From Medicago truncatula (taxonomy: Eukaryota; Streptophyta; Magnoliopsida; Fabales; Fabaceae), in NCBI RefSeq assembly GCF_003473485.1, contig NC_053042.1, forward strand, positions 53,841,762-53,905,761: 64,000 bases of DNA. Reading direction: 5' to 3'. The notes under the pieces are model-generated. The model was given only the letters and a program-made list of their open reading frames with translations. It was not told the DNA's origin and ran no database searches. Shown here piece by piece: positions 23,465 to 34,100 of this stretch; the first letter of the stretch is position 1; each line of letters opens with the position of its first letter. Position numbers and translations under genes: made by a program.

Positions 23465-23611
23465 TGGATTTCACTTGGGGTCCATTGGTGCCTTTAATGT
23501 ATTTTAGATGAGAGGAAAAGATGAATGAATGATTAAAATAAATTTAGACGAGAGAACGAATAGTTAAGAGAGATAAAAAGAAATGCACCAATGACATCCA
23601 AGTGAAACCTG
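23465..23611. mobile_element. 147-bp MITE with 8-bp duplication
   Basis: GCCTACCT occurs at 23457-23464 and 23612-23619. The ends GGATTTCACTTGGGGTCC and CATCCAAGTGAAACC are inverted repeats continuing into CATTGGTGC / GCACCAATG. The 8-bp duplication suggests a hAT derivative. Confidence 0.75.
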
Positions 23612-23972
23612 GCCTACCTCTAACTTGAGCTGTGACATTAAGGATTTTGTTGCAAGTAGATCGAGGCTTTTCGAAATGGGATCAAAACTCTAGTAATGAT
23701 TTTGTTCTTCTCTTTCATAGGCAAAGCAAACTTAATTATTCTACTGCCCAAAAATCTCCCAATATTCAATTCATTAATTACATCGTGTTTCGGAGTCTCA
23801 TACACATAGAACCCCATTGGATTTTTGAACGTAGGATCTATGCAACGTGAATTTCCCTTAACCTTATGTCGATTTGTCATCTGTATTTTGATCAAGAAGA
23901 GTGCCATCAAAACGATAATACACTGACAAGTAAAATGCAATCAAAGATCACCAAGTCATGTCATTAAACATG

Positions 23973-24263
23973 CTCCCTCCATTTATATAAGCAAAAAGGA
24001 TTAACTTTTATCATGTTTAATTATGTTGTATCAAAAAATAACTTTTTCAAAGCAAAATTAAATACAAAGTGCATTCAATTTGCCCTTTTTTTTTTTTTTT
24101 TTTCATTTTCTCTATAATCAACTACCAATAAAAATTGTTTTTACATCTTCCTATAAAATTTATTTCAAAGATAACACAAAAAACTATGTTACAAACTACT
24201 ATGTTTTAGTTTTCTTAATAAATGTGATTTTTTTTTTTTTATTATAATATGGGACGGAGGGAG
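23973..24263. mobile_element. Stowaway MITE, about 291 bp
   Basis: The left end CTCCCTCCATTTATATAAGC and the right end ATATGGGACGGAGGGAG are inverted repeats. TA follows on the right; the left TA appears mutated to TG. The interior is T-rich and non-coding. Confidence 0.8.
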
Positions 24264-24728
24264 TAATTAATAACAATTAAATTAAGGTCGTACTAACTTG
24301 TGTTCTTATGACACATGTTAAACATTAATGTTATTCCATTAATATTAAGCTAGTAAAAATAATTTACAAGGAGAAAAAAAGGATTAACACTTTATAGCGA
24401 ATTGGATGACATTGTAAAAATAATTTCCACGGTCGTTGCATAACCATTAAATTCATAAAAAAGGGTTAAATAATTTTTTTTGTCTTGTAAATAAATATAG
24501 TCAATTTGTTTTTAGTGCTCGTAAAAAAAAATGAAATGTTTTTTTCCTATATTAAAAAAAAGTAAAATAGTAATGATGTGGAAATTAAAATGGACATGTG
24601 TAAATTTGCTTGACATGTCACATGCTTAGTCAGCATCGATTAACGATCGACTAACAATCATTTGACGGAAGAATGCAATAGAAAATTATTTAATAACTTA
24701 CGGACTCAATAACAATTATATTATTTTG
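24264..24728. other. Spacer, no gene supported
   Basis: AT-rich sequence between two repeats. Nothing else was recognised. Confidence 0.4.
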
Positions 24729-24826
24729 TCCCGTGAGCATAGTTCAGTTGATAGTGGAGTTCGAACTCCGAACACCCCACTTATTCACACCTTATAAAGT
24801 GAATTCTAACCACTAAGCTACCTGAC
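24729..24826 (-). repeat. Shortened tRNA-like dispersed repeat
   Basis: This is the reverse-complement relative of 46992-47105. The plus strand reads GAGCATAGTTCAGTTGATAG, GGAGTTCGAACTCC (a 14-bp palindrome containing a B-box-like core), CACCCCACTTATTCAC and finally CACTAAGCTACCTGAC. The middle part between the A-box-like and B-box-like motifs is missing compared with the other copy. Confidence 0.7.
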
Positions 24827-25497
24827 AAAAAACAATTATATTAGTTTAGGAACATATTTAAAAATTATGAAATAGTTTAAAGAGCTGGATTAATTAAACC
24901 TTAATTTTATAAAGACATCTAATAGAAATCAACTTTCTCTCCACGTCTCTCCAAATGACATCATCCTAAACTTAAAAGCATTTAACAAACCAAACTTTTA
25001 CTTTTAAGAACCAAACTAAATTCTTCAACAACTATCGATCAATAATAATGAAAATCCACAATACATCCTTAAAAAAAATTGTCACCGGTGTTCATACACT
25101 TCCACGATAGATGATATTTAAAATGACCAATTACAAGAATTTATTTTGATAAATAAAAAAATCCTAACTGAGCCCCTGATACTTCACAAGAATAAAATAA
25201 AAAAGTTGTATAGGAAAAGGTGCGAAGGTTGATGGTTTTTATTACAAGCGGTTGACATTTTCTTTATTTGGGTTTAAAGTGTTTCAGCCTCATACACCCC
25301 CGTATTCACAGGGAACCTTCCTTCTTCCTATACACTTTCTTTCTTTCTTTCTTTTCCAGAAACTAATTAATTTTCAATTCTTTCTTTCGCACACGCTTTG
25401 CCGACATTCATTGTAAGACTCCTTTTTTGACGTTTCATCAACTTTTCCTTCATAAAAACAAATAACAAAACAATGTTTCAGTAATTGTAAACAAACG
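24827..25497 (+). other. Upstream region of the ACD11-like gene
   Basis: AT-rich with a (TTTC)n run at about 25335-25355 in the probable promoter or leader. No clear TATA box could be fixed. Confidence 0.4.
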
Positions 25498-27827
25498 ATG
25501 GTTATGGATCATTCTGATTTAGCGATTGCGTATCCTCTTTCTGCCATTGCCGAAGCCTTTGAGGATCTTTCCACAAAGGTTCAAGGAATCAAGAATGGTT
25601 CCTCCACTCAACATATTCGCTTAGACTCTTTCTGTGAAATCGCTTCCCTTGTTTCTGTTCTTTTTCGTTGTCTTGGTCTTGCTTTCAAATTCGCTGAAAT
25701 GGAATACGTTGCCAAGGTATATCATCATTTTCATTTTTTTTTTTATTTTTTTTTATTTTTTATTGTCATTGCTTATCTTAATGGTTTAATGTTGATCACT
25801 TGTAAATTCTGTAATTACTAGATTCATAATCATGTAAGAAATGTAATTTGACATTTGATACAAGGCATGCCACCCTATACATTCAAGGATTTGAATGATA
25901 TTATAAGATTAATATTCAATGAGTCTAGTCAAAGGCTTTAAATCGTGGTAGTTGTAATCCTTGATATTTGTGATGAATTACACGAAAAATATTGCGGTCG
26001 CTTGAATATCAGCAACTTTGATGATGACATGGCTACAATTGTAGTTACAAACTATGTAGGTACACTTCACATTGAAGGCGTGTCCGGTGTCTGACAAGAC
26101 ACCAATGTATGTAATGTAAATGTTTTATATTTGAATATTCAATTTTCTCAAATTATTAAGTGTCATTGCTTCATAGGTTGCAGAAAAATATTGAGAGTTT
26201 TATGCTACTTCATTATGCTGGTTGTTTTCTCGCTCTTTTGGTTTATATATTCAATTACTTTATATCCACACATTTCTGGTCTAGTTAGTTAGTATTGAGG
26301 GCATCATGTTTTCCTTGCTCTCAAAATTTTCAACTCTTAGTTTATCATATTATTTGGGCTCTTGTTCTAATGATGTGAATATATGATGATCGGTATGCTC
26401 AGCTACATGGACTAGTGGAAGCATCAAAGACGTATCAGACTCTACAAGATGTAATTGACCATGATGTAGCCCGTGACACAGTGAAAACATCCGGAAGCTA
26501 TTCACGTAATCTACGTAGAGTTCGCCAGGGCCTTGATCTCGTTAGAGCTATATTCGAACAACTTTTGTCAACTAGGTATCAGTCCTATTTATATATGTAT
26601 CTTACTTTGTCTTTTGAGGAAGCCCTTTATTTTTAGGGGTGTGGGAACTCAAATTATCTGCTGAAGTATCGATGTTGTTTACTTTCATACCAGATTTGGT
26701 TACTTTAAACTCAAACTAGATGCTGAGATATCCATGTTGTTTACTTTCCTGTCAAATGTGTTTACTTTAAGTGTCTAAGATAGTCATAGTAGTGACATCT
26801 GATTTGTTATTTGACATTTTCAGTGATATTTATCTAAAAGAAGTGGCTTCAACAGCTTATGGAGAGGTTTGTGCACCGTATCATTCATGGGGAGTCAGAA
26901 CGGCTGTGTATGCTGGAATGTATACACTTCCAACGAGAGACCAACTTTTTGTAAAGCTCAATGAAACAGGTAACTTTCATTGCTTTGTTATGTTCGGTGA
27001 ATATTGACTCATGCATATAGTGCGAAGTAAACTGTCATTTTTGTCCCTAAATGTGTGTGAGGAAGTGTTATTATAATCCCTTAATGTATAAAAAATTTAT
27101 AAACATCCTCGAGTGTGTCTTATGTTACTAATTTTATGGACCAAACTGACAAACATAAGACACATTTGAAGATCTTACTAACTAATAGAAGACACATTTG
27201 AGGATCAATGTGGCCAGCAAAAGACACATTCGTGGATATTTTATAATTTTGATGCATTTACATACTATAGTGGCTCCTCTTGACATATTCAAGGACCTAG
27301 ACGGTTGTTTGCTCTATTATGCGTTTATATTGGAGATAAATTGAAAAACAGATTCCGTATAGTGATTTTTCTTAGTTATCACATGTTGACTCTTATTCAA
27401 GTTGACATTGCAATGTGTAAGAAGCATGAATCAACCTCTCCTAACATGTGAGGCAACCTAGATGACCCTTCTTGTAAGATGTCATCCTAGCATACTAGCA
27501 TGTGAATAACCCTTTCATTAGTCTGTTTAATTTTTTCAAACTTAGCTGAAAAGCATTATGTAAATCTTTGTTGTGTTGTGAAACAAATGGTATTTTTTTA
27601 TACAAAGGCAAATGATTTGAAGATATAGCAAGTTGGATCAGTTATTTACAATTTAAATATTGTCTTGTTCCAATTCTTCATCTTACATAGAAATAATCTT
27701 TATCATGAATGTTATTGCAGAGCAATCAGCGGAGAAGAAGATGAGAAGGTACATTACTGCCTCACGTCCAGTTATAGAATACATTGATAAAATGTACCTT
27801 ACTCGAAATATTGCATTGGACTGGTGA
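25498..27827 (+). CDS. ACD11-like glycolipid-transfer protein (ceramide-1-phosphate type)
   Basis: Four exons, 25498-25716, 26403-26575, 26824-26969 and 27721-27827, give 214 residues; ACD11 is about 206. The whole length is one GLTP fold. Landmarks are SLVSVLFRCLGLAFKFAEME, SYSRNLRRVRQGLD, CAPYHSWGVR, LPTRDQLF and a terminal IALDW. ACD11 binds its lipid headgroup through Asp60, Lys64, Arg99, Arg103 and His143. The counterparts here are Glu69, Lys73, Arg108, Arg112 and His151, so all are kept except a conservative Asp to Glu change. The family moves ceramide-1-phosphate and related lysophospholipids between membranes in the cytosol, and its loss in Arabidopsis triggers cell death. The ATG at 25498 was chosen as the first in frame; a second Met lies two codons on. 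Intron 1 carries a dispersed repeat at about 26040-26185. Confidence 0.92.
26040..26185. repeat. Intronic dispersed repeat, copy 2 (ACD11-like intron 1)
   Basis: GGCGTGTCCGGTGTCTGACA, ACACCAATGTATGTAATG and CATTGCTTCATAG. Same layout as the copies in EXO84 and LTA2 introns. Confidence 0.6.
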
Positions 27828-28710
27828 GTTCTAGCAGAGGCAGTGATGTGTTCCATTGGTATAGCAGTACAATGCTTCATTTTTTGTTATAGTCGATCTG
27901 TACGGTTTAATTAGTCAGTTTCTCTGCGGCTATTTGGAGATTTAGGGAGATACAAAAATTAGGATTTTGCTAAAACGGTTACATTGATGTATTATTTGTT
28001 TCTGTATATACATAATCTATTTGGAGGACATAAACAGTGATTTCTAATTCCCTTGAAAGAGCAAATAATGAAATTTGGAAGGTTGTTCAGTGCATTATAC
28101 TGGAAATATCCCTTTTGATGAAAAACATGTATGGCTGAGTGCAAAAATAGTCAATAGGCTTCTCCTGGCTTTTGTCATACCTGTTCGTAAAGAAACTCAT
28201 TTATCTTGAGATGGTTTCTTATTGTGCCCTACTCTCTTCTCAAACACTCCATTGCATTTCGGGTTTTATCTTCTGAAAATGTAAAACACGTTCAAAAACC
28301 CTCCATTTCTTAAATAAGGACTGGCAATAAGAAATCGGAAGAAGTTATTGGGGGCTTACGTCTCCACTCAACTCTTCCTCTACTTTCATTGTTATTAAGA
28401 GAGGTTTCATATGCCTCCCAATTTTTCTACCTACAATCTTCCCTTTTATTTTTGAAATTATTGCTATCACATTCCCCCCCCCCCCCCCTCCAGTCTTGCT
28501 GCCCCACTCTATTCTGTCTGACGCGCATCTTCGCACTTAGGTTCTATCCGCACTCTGTGTTTTAGTTTTACATACATCTAACTTCTTTTCCAAAAAGGGT
28601 TGGAGGGATGCTGAGAGGGAGCTCTGGGTATCAATTGTTAAGAAGCTTTTAAAAAAACCTACTATTATCCAAGATATTCTAGTTACTCAAACTTATCATA
28701 TAAAAACTGT
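27828..28710. other. 3' region and spacer with poly-C tract
   Basis: A run of C at about 28476-28490 interrupts otherwise ordinary sequence. The junction with the LINE fragment lies near 28700. No duplication typical of LINE insertion was found here. Confidence 0.4.
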
Positions 28711-30471
28711 GTGGGGCGCAGCAAGAAGGCAGTTTTCACGTTCCTAAAAGATCGAATTTGGAAAAAATGCCAAGCATGGAGCTCACGGTCTCTCTCAAGA
28801 GCAGGAAAAGAGATTTTTATCAAGTCAGTGGCCCAAACCATTCCATCTTATTGTATGGGAGCCTTCCTCATTCCTACGTCTCTCTGTGATGAGATTGAAA
28901 GAATGATGAACTCATTCTATTGGGGTTCTAAAAAGAACGGTCGTCGTGGTATCAACTAGTTGCGATGGGAAAAGCTTGTTCGACACAACACTCAAGGAGG
29001 TCTAGGCTTCCGGAATCTTGAAGCATTCAACCTTTCTATGCTCGGTAAGCAAAGTTGGAAACTTCTATCCGACTCATCCTCTCTATTCTCAAGGATCCTC
29101 AAAGCTAAATACTTTCCCCGAAGGGATTTTTTGGATGCCAATCTCGGCCACAATCCAAGTTATACATGGAGGAGTCTATGGAGTACGCAATCTTTACTTA
29201 CCTTAGGCCATAGATGGAAGATTGGAAACGGTTCTCAAAATAATGTGTGGAATATGCCTTGGATTTGCAATTCACCAACACTTAAGCCTTCAACCCCGCC
29301 TCTGTTACACTACGAGGATCTTACGGTCAATTATTTGTTGAATCCGGATGGGAACTCTTGGAACATCCCTTTAGTGCAATCGTTGTTCAACCATTCAGAC
29401 GCTGCATCAATTGTCTCTATGCCTTTATTCCCTCGGCTGCATTCTGATCAGCGCATCTGGAAGCTTACCACGGACGGCTCCTACACTGTCAAATCGGCAT
29501 ACTGCATCTGTCTTGACCTTATAGCTGCTGCCACTCCTGTTCAACATGATTCCCGCTGGAATTCTATTTGGAAATTGCAGATCCCACCGCGAGTTCGTGC
29601 CTTTCTTTGGCGCCTTGCCCAACAGTGCCTGCCAACTCGCTCTAATCTTCTTGCCTCCGGTATCCCATGCGATGATACTTGCGTAACGTGTGAGCAATTG
29701 GCTGAATCTCAGATACATGTTTTCTTTATTTGTCCAAAAGCAATCAGCTTCTGGGAGCTGCTCGGGGTCGATCATATCATCCGCGACCTTCTACTTACGG
29801 CTAATAATTGTGCTGCTATGTTTTTTGACTTACTTGACAGGTTACAACCGCAGCAGCAAACTCTAGTTGCAATGACCCTATGGAGCTTGTGGAAAAGCCG
29901 TAATTCCAAACTTTGGGACGCCTCAGATACTACCCCATCGTTTACTGTCACTCGAGCAAAGGACACCCTCAACGAATGGTGTTACATGCAGCGAGCAAAG
30001 GTACCTGTTCACCATGCAATTTCTGCTCACACTTGGATCAAACCTCCTGTAGGCAAGATTAAATGCAACGTAGATGCAGCCGCTTTTAATAACAATTATG
30101 TTATGGGATTTGGTATGTGCTTTCGTGACTTTAAGGGAACTCTTTTGCTTGGAAAATCAGACTTTTACCACTCATCAGCCACAATCTTGGAGGCCGAGTC
30201 TCTAGGCTTACTTGATGCTATTAAAGTGGCTATTTCAAATGGGATGCATGTTGTACTATTTGAAACAGATTCAAAAATTCTGTCTGATGCCATCAACTCT
30301 AATTTTACTCCAAGCAATGAATTTGGTGATCTTGTAATCCAATGTAAAAGTCTCTTACTCGATAGACCCGACTTTGTAGTGCCGTATATTAAGAGGCAAG
30401 CAAATGGTGTTGCCCATAGTATTGCTAGGGCATCACTATCTAATCCTAGCCCCATATTTTTCATCATGTAA
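28711..30471 (+). pseudogene. LINE reverse transcriptase/RNase H fragment
   Basis: One frame runs 586 codons, broken only by TAG at 28957-28959 (after GRRGIN, where a Trp is usual before LRWEKL). It begins with GRSKKAVFTFLKDRIWKKC and IPSYCMGAFLIP, the RT thumb region. The zf-RVT part follows (WKLQIPPRVRAFLWRLAQQC, then CVTCEQLAESQIHVFFICP, with its Cys and His ligands). The RNase H domain has VDAAAFNNNYVMGFGMCFRD, then LEAESLGLLDA, FETDS and a final VPYIKRQANGVAHSIARAS, supplying the acidic catalytic residues. The near-intact frame suggests a fairly recent insertion. It starts mid-protein, so it is not functional by itself. Confidence 0.9.
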
Positions 30472-30536
30472 TGCCTACTTTGTATTCCTTAATTTTGAAT
30501 GAAATGAAGTAACTTTGCCTTTGCTAAAAAAAAAAA
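28711..30536 (+). mobile_element. 5'-truncated LINE, 3' end with A-tail
   Basis: It contains the end of reverse transcriptase, a zinc-binding RT region and an RNase H domain, followed by about 55 bp and an A-run at 30526-30536. The upstream endonuclease and most of RT are missing, as usual for truncated LINE insertions. The plus strand has the same orientation as the neighbouring genes. Confidence 0.88.
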
Positions 30537-31144
30537 GCTCTCCAAATTCATTTAGATAAAATTTTCTGTATTTTCAATAAGATAAGCTCTCCAAATTCAT
30601 CGTATGCTTAAACTTTTGTGCACTTCATGTCATAATTGACGCACAAGCCTAACTATAGGAGTTTGAAGTTAAACAAATTAGAACACCAAAGTGTCAATTT
30701 CATGTGGTTATGAACCAATTTACCATTGTAACCATTCATCTATATTTCCAAAATTCACTCACATTTAATTATTTTATCACATTACATTTTAAAATTAATT
30801 GATTTTTTCTTATTACATTTTTTTTAATTAATCAATCAATAAACCCATGCATCACGATTTTTTGACTAAAAATAAACAATATTCATTCGTTCATACATAT
30901 TATGTTTTTTTTTTTCTTTTTCAAATGTATCAACCAAAAAAATCTAAATTATGTTACTTTTCATTTTGCAATCGCTAGATCCTAAATATTAGATCATTCG
31001 ATATCTATTGTGATGGATTCTTCTAATTCAATCTTATATAAAAGGATTTCTTATTTGTAATGTTATATTGCATGAAAGCATGCATATATTCGTATAATAT
31101 TGTAACGCATTACAATATCACAGAAGAAGAGAGATCAAATCAAT
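30537..31144. other. Spacer and EXO84 upstream region
   Basis: AAGCTCTCCAAATTCAT occurs twice (30535-30551, 30584-30600), 32 bp apart. ATATTGTAA-CGCA-TTACAATAT, a perfect 9-bp-arm inverted repeat, lies at 31098-31119, about 25 bp before the start codon and likely in the leader. No TATA box stands out. Confidence 0.5.
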
Positions 31145-34100
31145 ATGTCAATAATGGATCAATCACCTTTCACGACTCCAAGAGGATCCCTTTCATCAAG
31201 CATTGGTAACGCTGCTGAACTTGAAGCCAATCTCACTCTCAGTGATAAGCTCAGGGTTTTCAAAAGTTCTTCCTTTGATCCCAGTGCCTATGTTGCTTCC
31301 AAATCTCGCAGCATGAACGAGAAGGTATCTGTCTGGGTGCGCCGTGCGCGCGTGTCTTATTTATATAAGTTTTGAATTTTTATTTGAATTGATTTCCATG
31401 TCACAACTTGATAAAAAGGGTCTATTTGTTTATGCTCAGATTAATCAGTTAGGTAAGATCATAAGGACTGCAAAACTCTTCTACGGTCCTTAAAAATGTG
31501 AACGATGTTGTATTTCTAAAGCTGAATTTGAACTCAAAACCTAGTAATGTAAATATGATTACAAGATGAATATCCATGTCTTCTTATGCAGTATTACAAT
31601 ATCCCTACTCTAGAGAATTGAACTAGTTTTGCATGTATTGAAAGTGTAAATATGATTACAATATTCAATTTATACCCATGTCTTCTTATGCCATGTGTTA
31701 GACAATGTTATGGAAAAATTCTACCCTTTTTGCTTTCATTTGATTAATGAAATGATGTTGCTTTGTTTAATCAATATTTGCATTGTTTATAGGAGATAAG
31801 ACATTTGTGTGCTTATCTTGTTGACCTTAAGAAGGCTTCTGCAGAAGAAATGCGCAAAAGTGTTCTTGCTAATTACTCTTCCTTCATTCGGTGAGTACAG
31901 ATCAGACGGACCTCTTGCATGAAGTTGTTTTTAGCGAGTTTGCAACAAGTGCTATTTACATATCTTAGTTGAACAATGTTTGTTGCCACATTTCCAAATT
32001 CTTATGCACCATATATGAAGGGATTTAACCATTGCCATTTTGTGAATTTTGGTCTGTATTTGAACAAAATTATGAATACGAAATTTGGCTTTCTTCTGAG
32101 GTTCACCGTCAAATGTGTTTGAAGTGCCTCAGTTGAGGTTGCACTGGAGTTGAGAGACATTGAAAATCCTGATGTCCCAACCCAAATTGCAGACTTAAGT
32201 CATCCCTATTAAAATCTCTATTTTATATTATTCGAAGTATAAAATCTTAAGTAATGTTCTAATAAGAATGTAGACCTTTATTTAAAACCTCAGTATTTGC
32301 TATTTGAAACAAACTCTCTGCAATATTATGTGCAGTACATCCAAAGAGATTTCAGATCTTGAGGGAGAGCTTCTTTCCATGAGAAACCTTTTATCTAACC
32401 AAGCTGCATTGGTTCATGGTTTAGCAGAAGGGTGTCAACTCGGTTCCTTGGTGACCGGAAACGAAGATTCAGACATGGATGATATAATAAATGAGAAAAC
32501 AGATATATCAAAAACAGAAAAATGGCTAATAGGATATCTTGAAACCCTTAATGTCCTATTGGCTGAGAAAAGAGTGGATGAATCCATGGTAGCTTTAGAG
32601 GAAGGAGAAAAAATGGCTAAAGAAATTAAACAAGGGAAAACTTTAAGTCCGAGTTTATTTCAAGCACTTCAAAATGCCATTACTGAACACAGACAAAAAC
32701 TAGCTGATCAACTAGCAGAAACAATCTGCCAACCATCAACTCGGGGCACGGAGATTCGAACAACGGCATTAGCATTGAAAAATCTCGGGGACGGTCCTCG
32801 TGCTCATACGCTACTACTTAAATCACACAGAAAAAAATTGAAACGTAACATGCAAAGTCTCGAGTCGACAACTTATGGAGGAGTTAGTGCATACACTGCA
32901 TCAATTTCACACCTTGTTTTTTCAACCATTTCACAAGCAGTATCAGATTCTTTGACAATTTTTTCTGGTGAAGAACCTGCATATACTTCTGAGCTAGTAA
33001 CTTGGGCAGTAAGACAAGCCGAAACTTTTTCGCTTCTCCTTAAGAAACAGATTCTCGCCTCAATAGCTGCAACAGGAGGTCTTAGAATTGCATCTGAATG
33101 TGTTCATGTTTGCCTTAGTCACTGTCATCTTTTAGAGGCTAGTGGAATGGCACTTTCACCTGTGTTACTTAAACATTTTAGACCATTTGTTGAGCAAGCA
33201 CTTAACACAAATTTGAAAAGAATTGAACAAAGTAGTGCTGCTTTAGCTGCTGCTGATGATTGGCTGCTTGCTTATGCACCAACCAGTAGGAATACTAATA
33301 CTGGCCTACGCCCGGTTTCTTCTTATTCTAGTTTGAATTCATACCAGCCTAAGCTTTCAATCAGTGCTCACAAATTCAACTCTATGGTTCAGGTGATTAC
33401 TTCTTAACTAAATCAATTTTCATTTTTATCCTCACTTTTTTGCCATGTTTTCACAGTTGTTTGCATATGAAGAAAAACCCACTGCCAAGTAGCCCATGAT
33501 AATAATAAATTAATAATAGATATTACTTTGAAAATTTGTCAAGTATAACATATGTATTATGTACCACCGTCACTTCAAATTGAAAGCTTGTTCGATGTCT
33601 GACAGGATACCAACACATGTAGTTACATTAAATCACTTCTATTTTGTAAAATTATTGCAGGTGTTTACATGTTAGTGTTCAGTGTTGTATCTTTGTCAAT
33701 GCTTCATAGAATATAACACCGACCAATCCTTATTCTAGGTGGGATGGTACATGCTGTATGAGTCAAATGACGCTATAAATTCCTCTCTCTCTCTCTCGTA
33801 TATGAGGTCTGTTAGAATCGAAGAATCAAATCTTTCTTTTTATATTATTAGGATTAGAATCATATATTAGGGTCTGAATTAGAAAATCATATAAACTAGC
33901 AATATTAAGCCTGAGTGTGGTATGACTTGGACAGAGAATCACAAATTCAACTAGATTGAAAGTGAGGCACAGCCAACAAAGAATAAAATCCTTAATCACT
34001 TCCCTTTCCATTTTTATGTAATGCCTTTCTTCCTTTTGTGTGAATATATAGGAGCTTTTTGAAGACGTAGGGACACTTGAAATCCTACAATTGGATGGCC

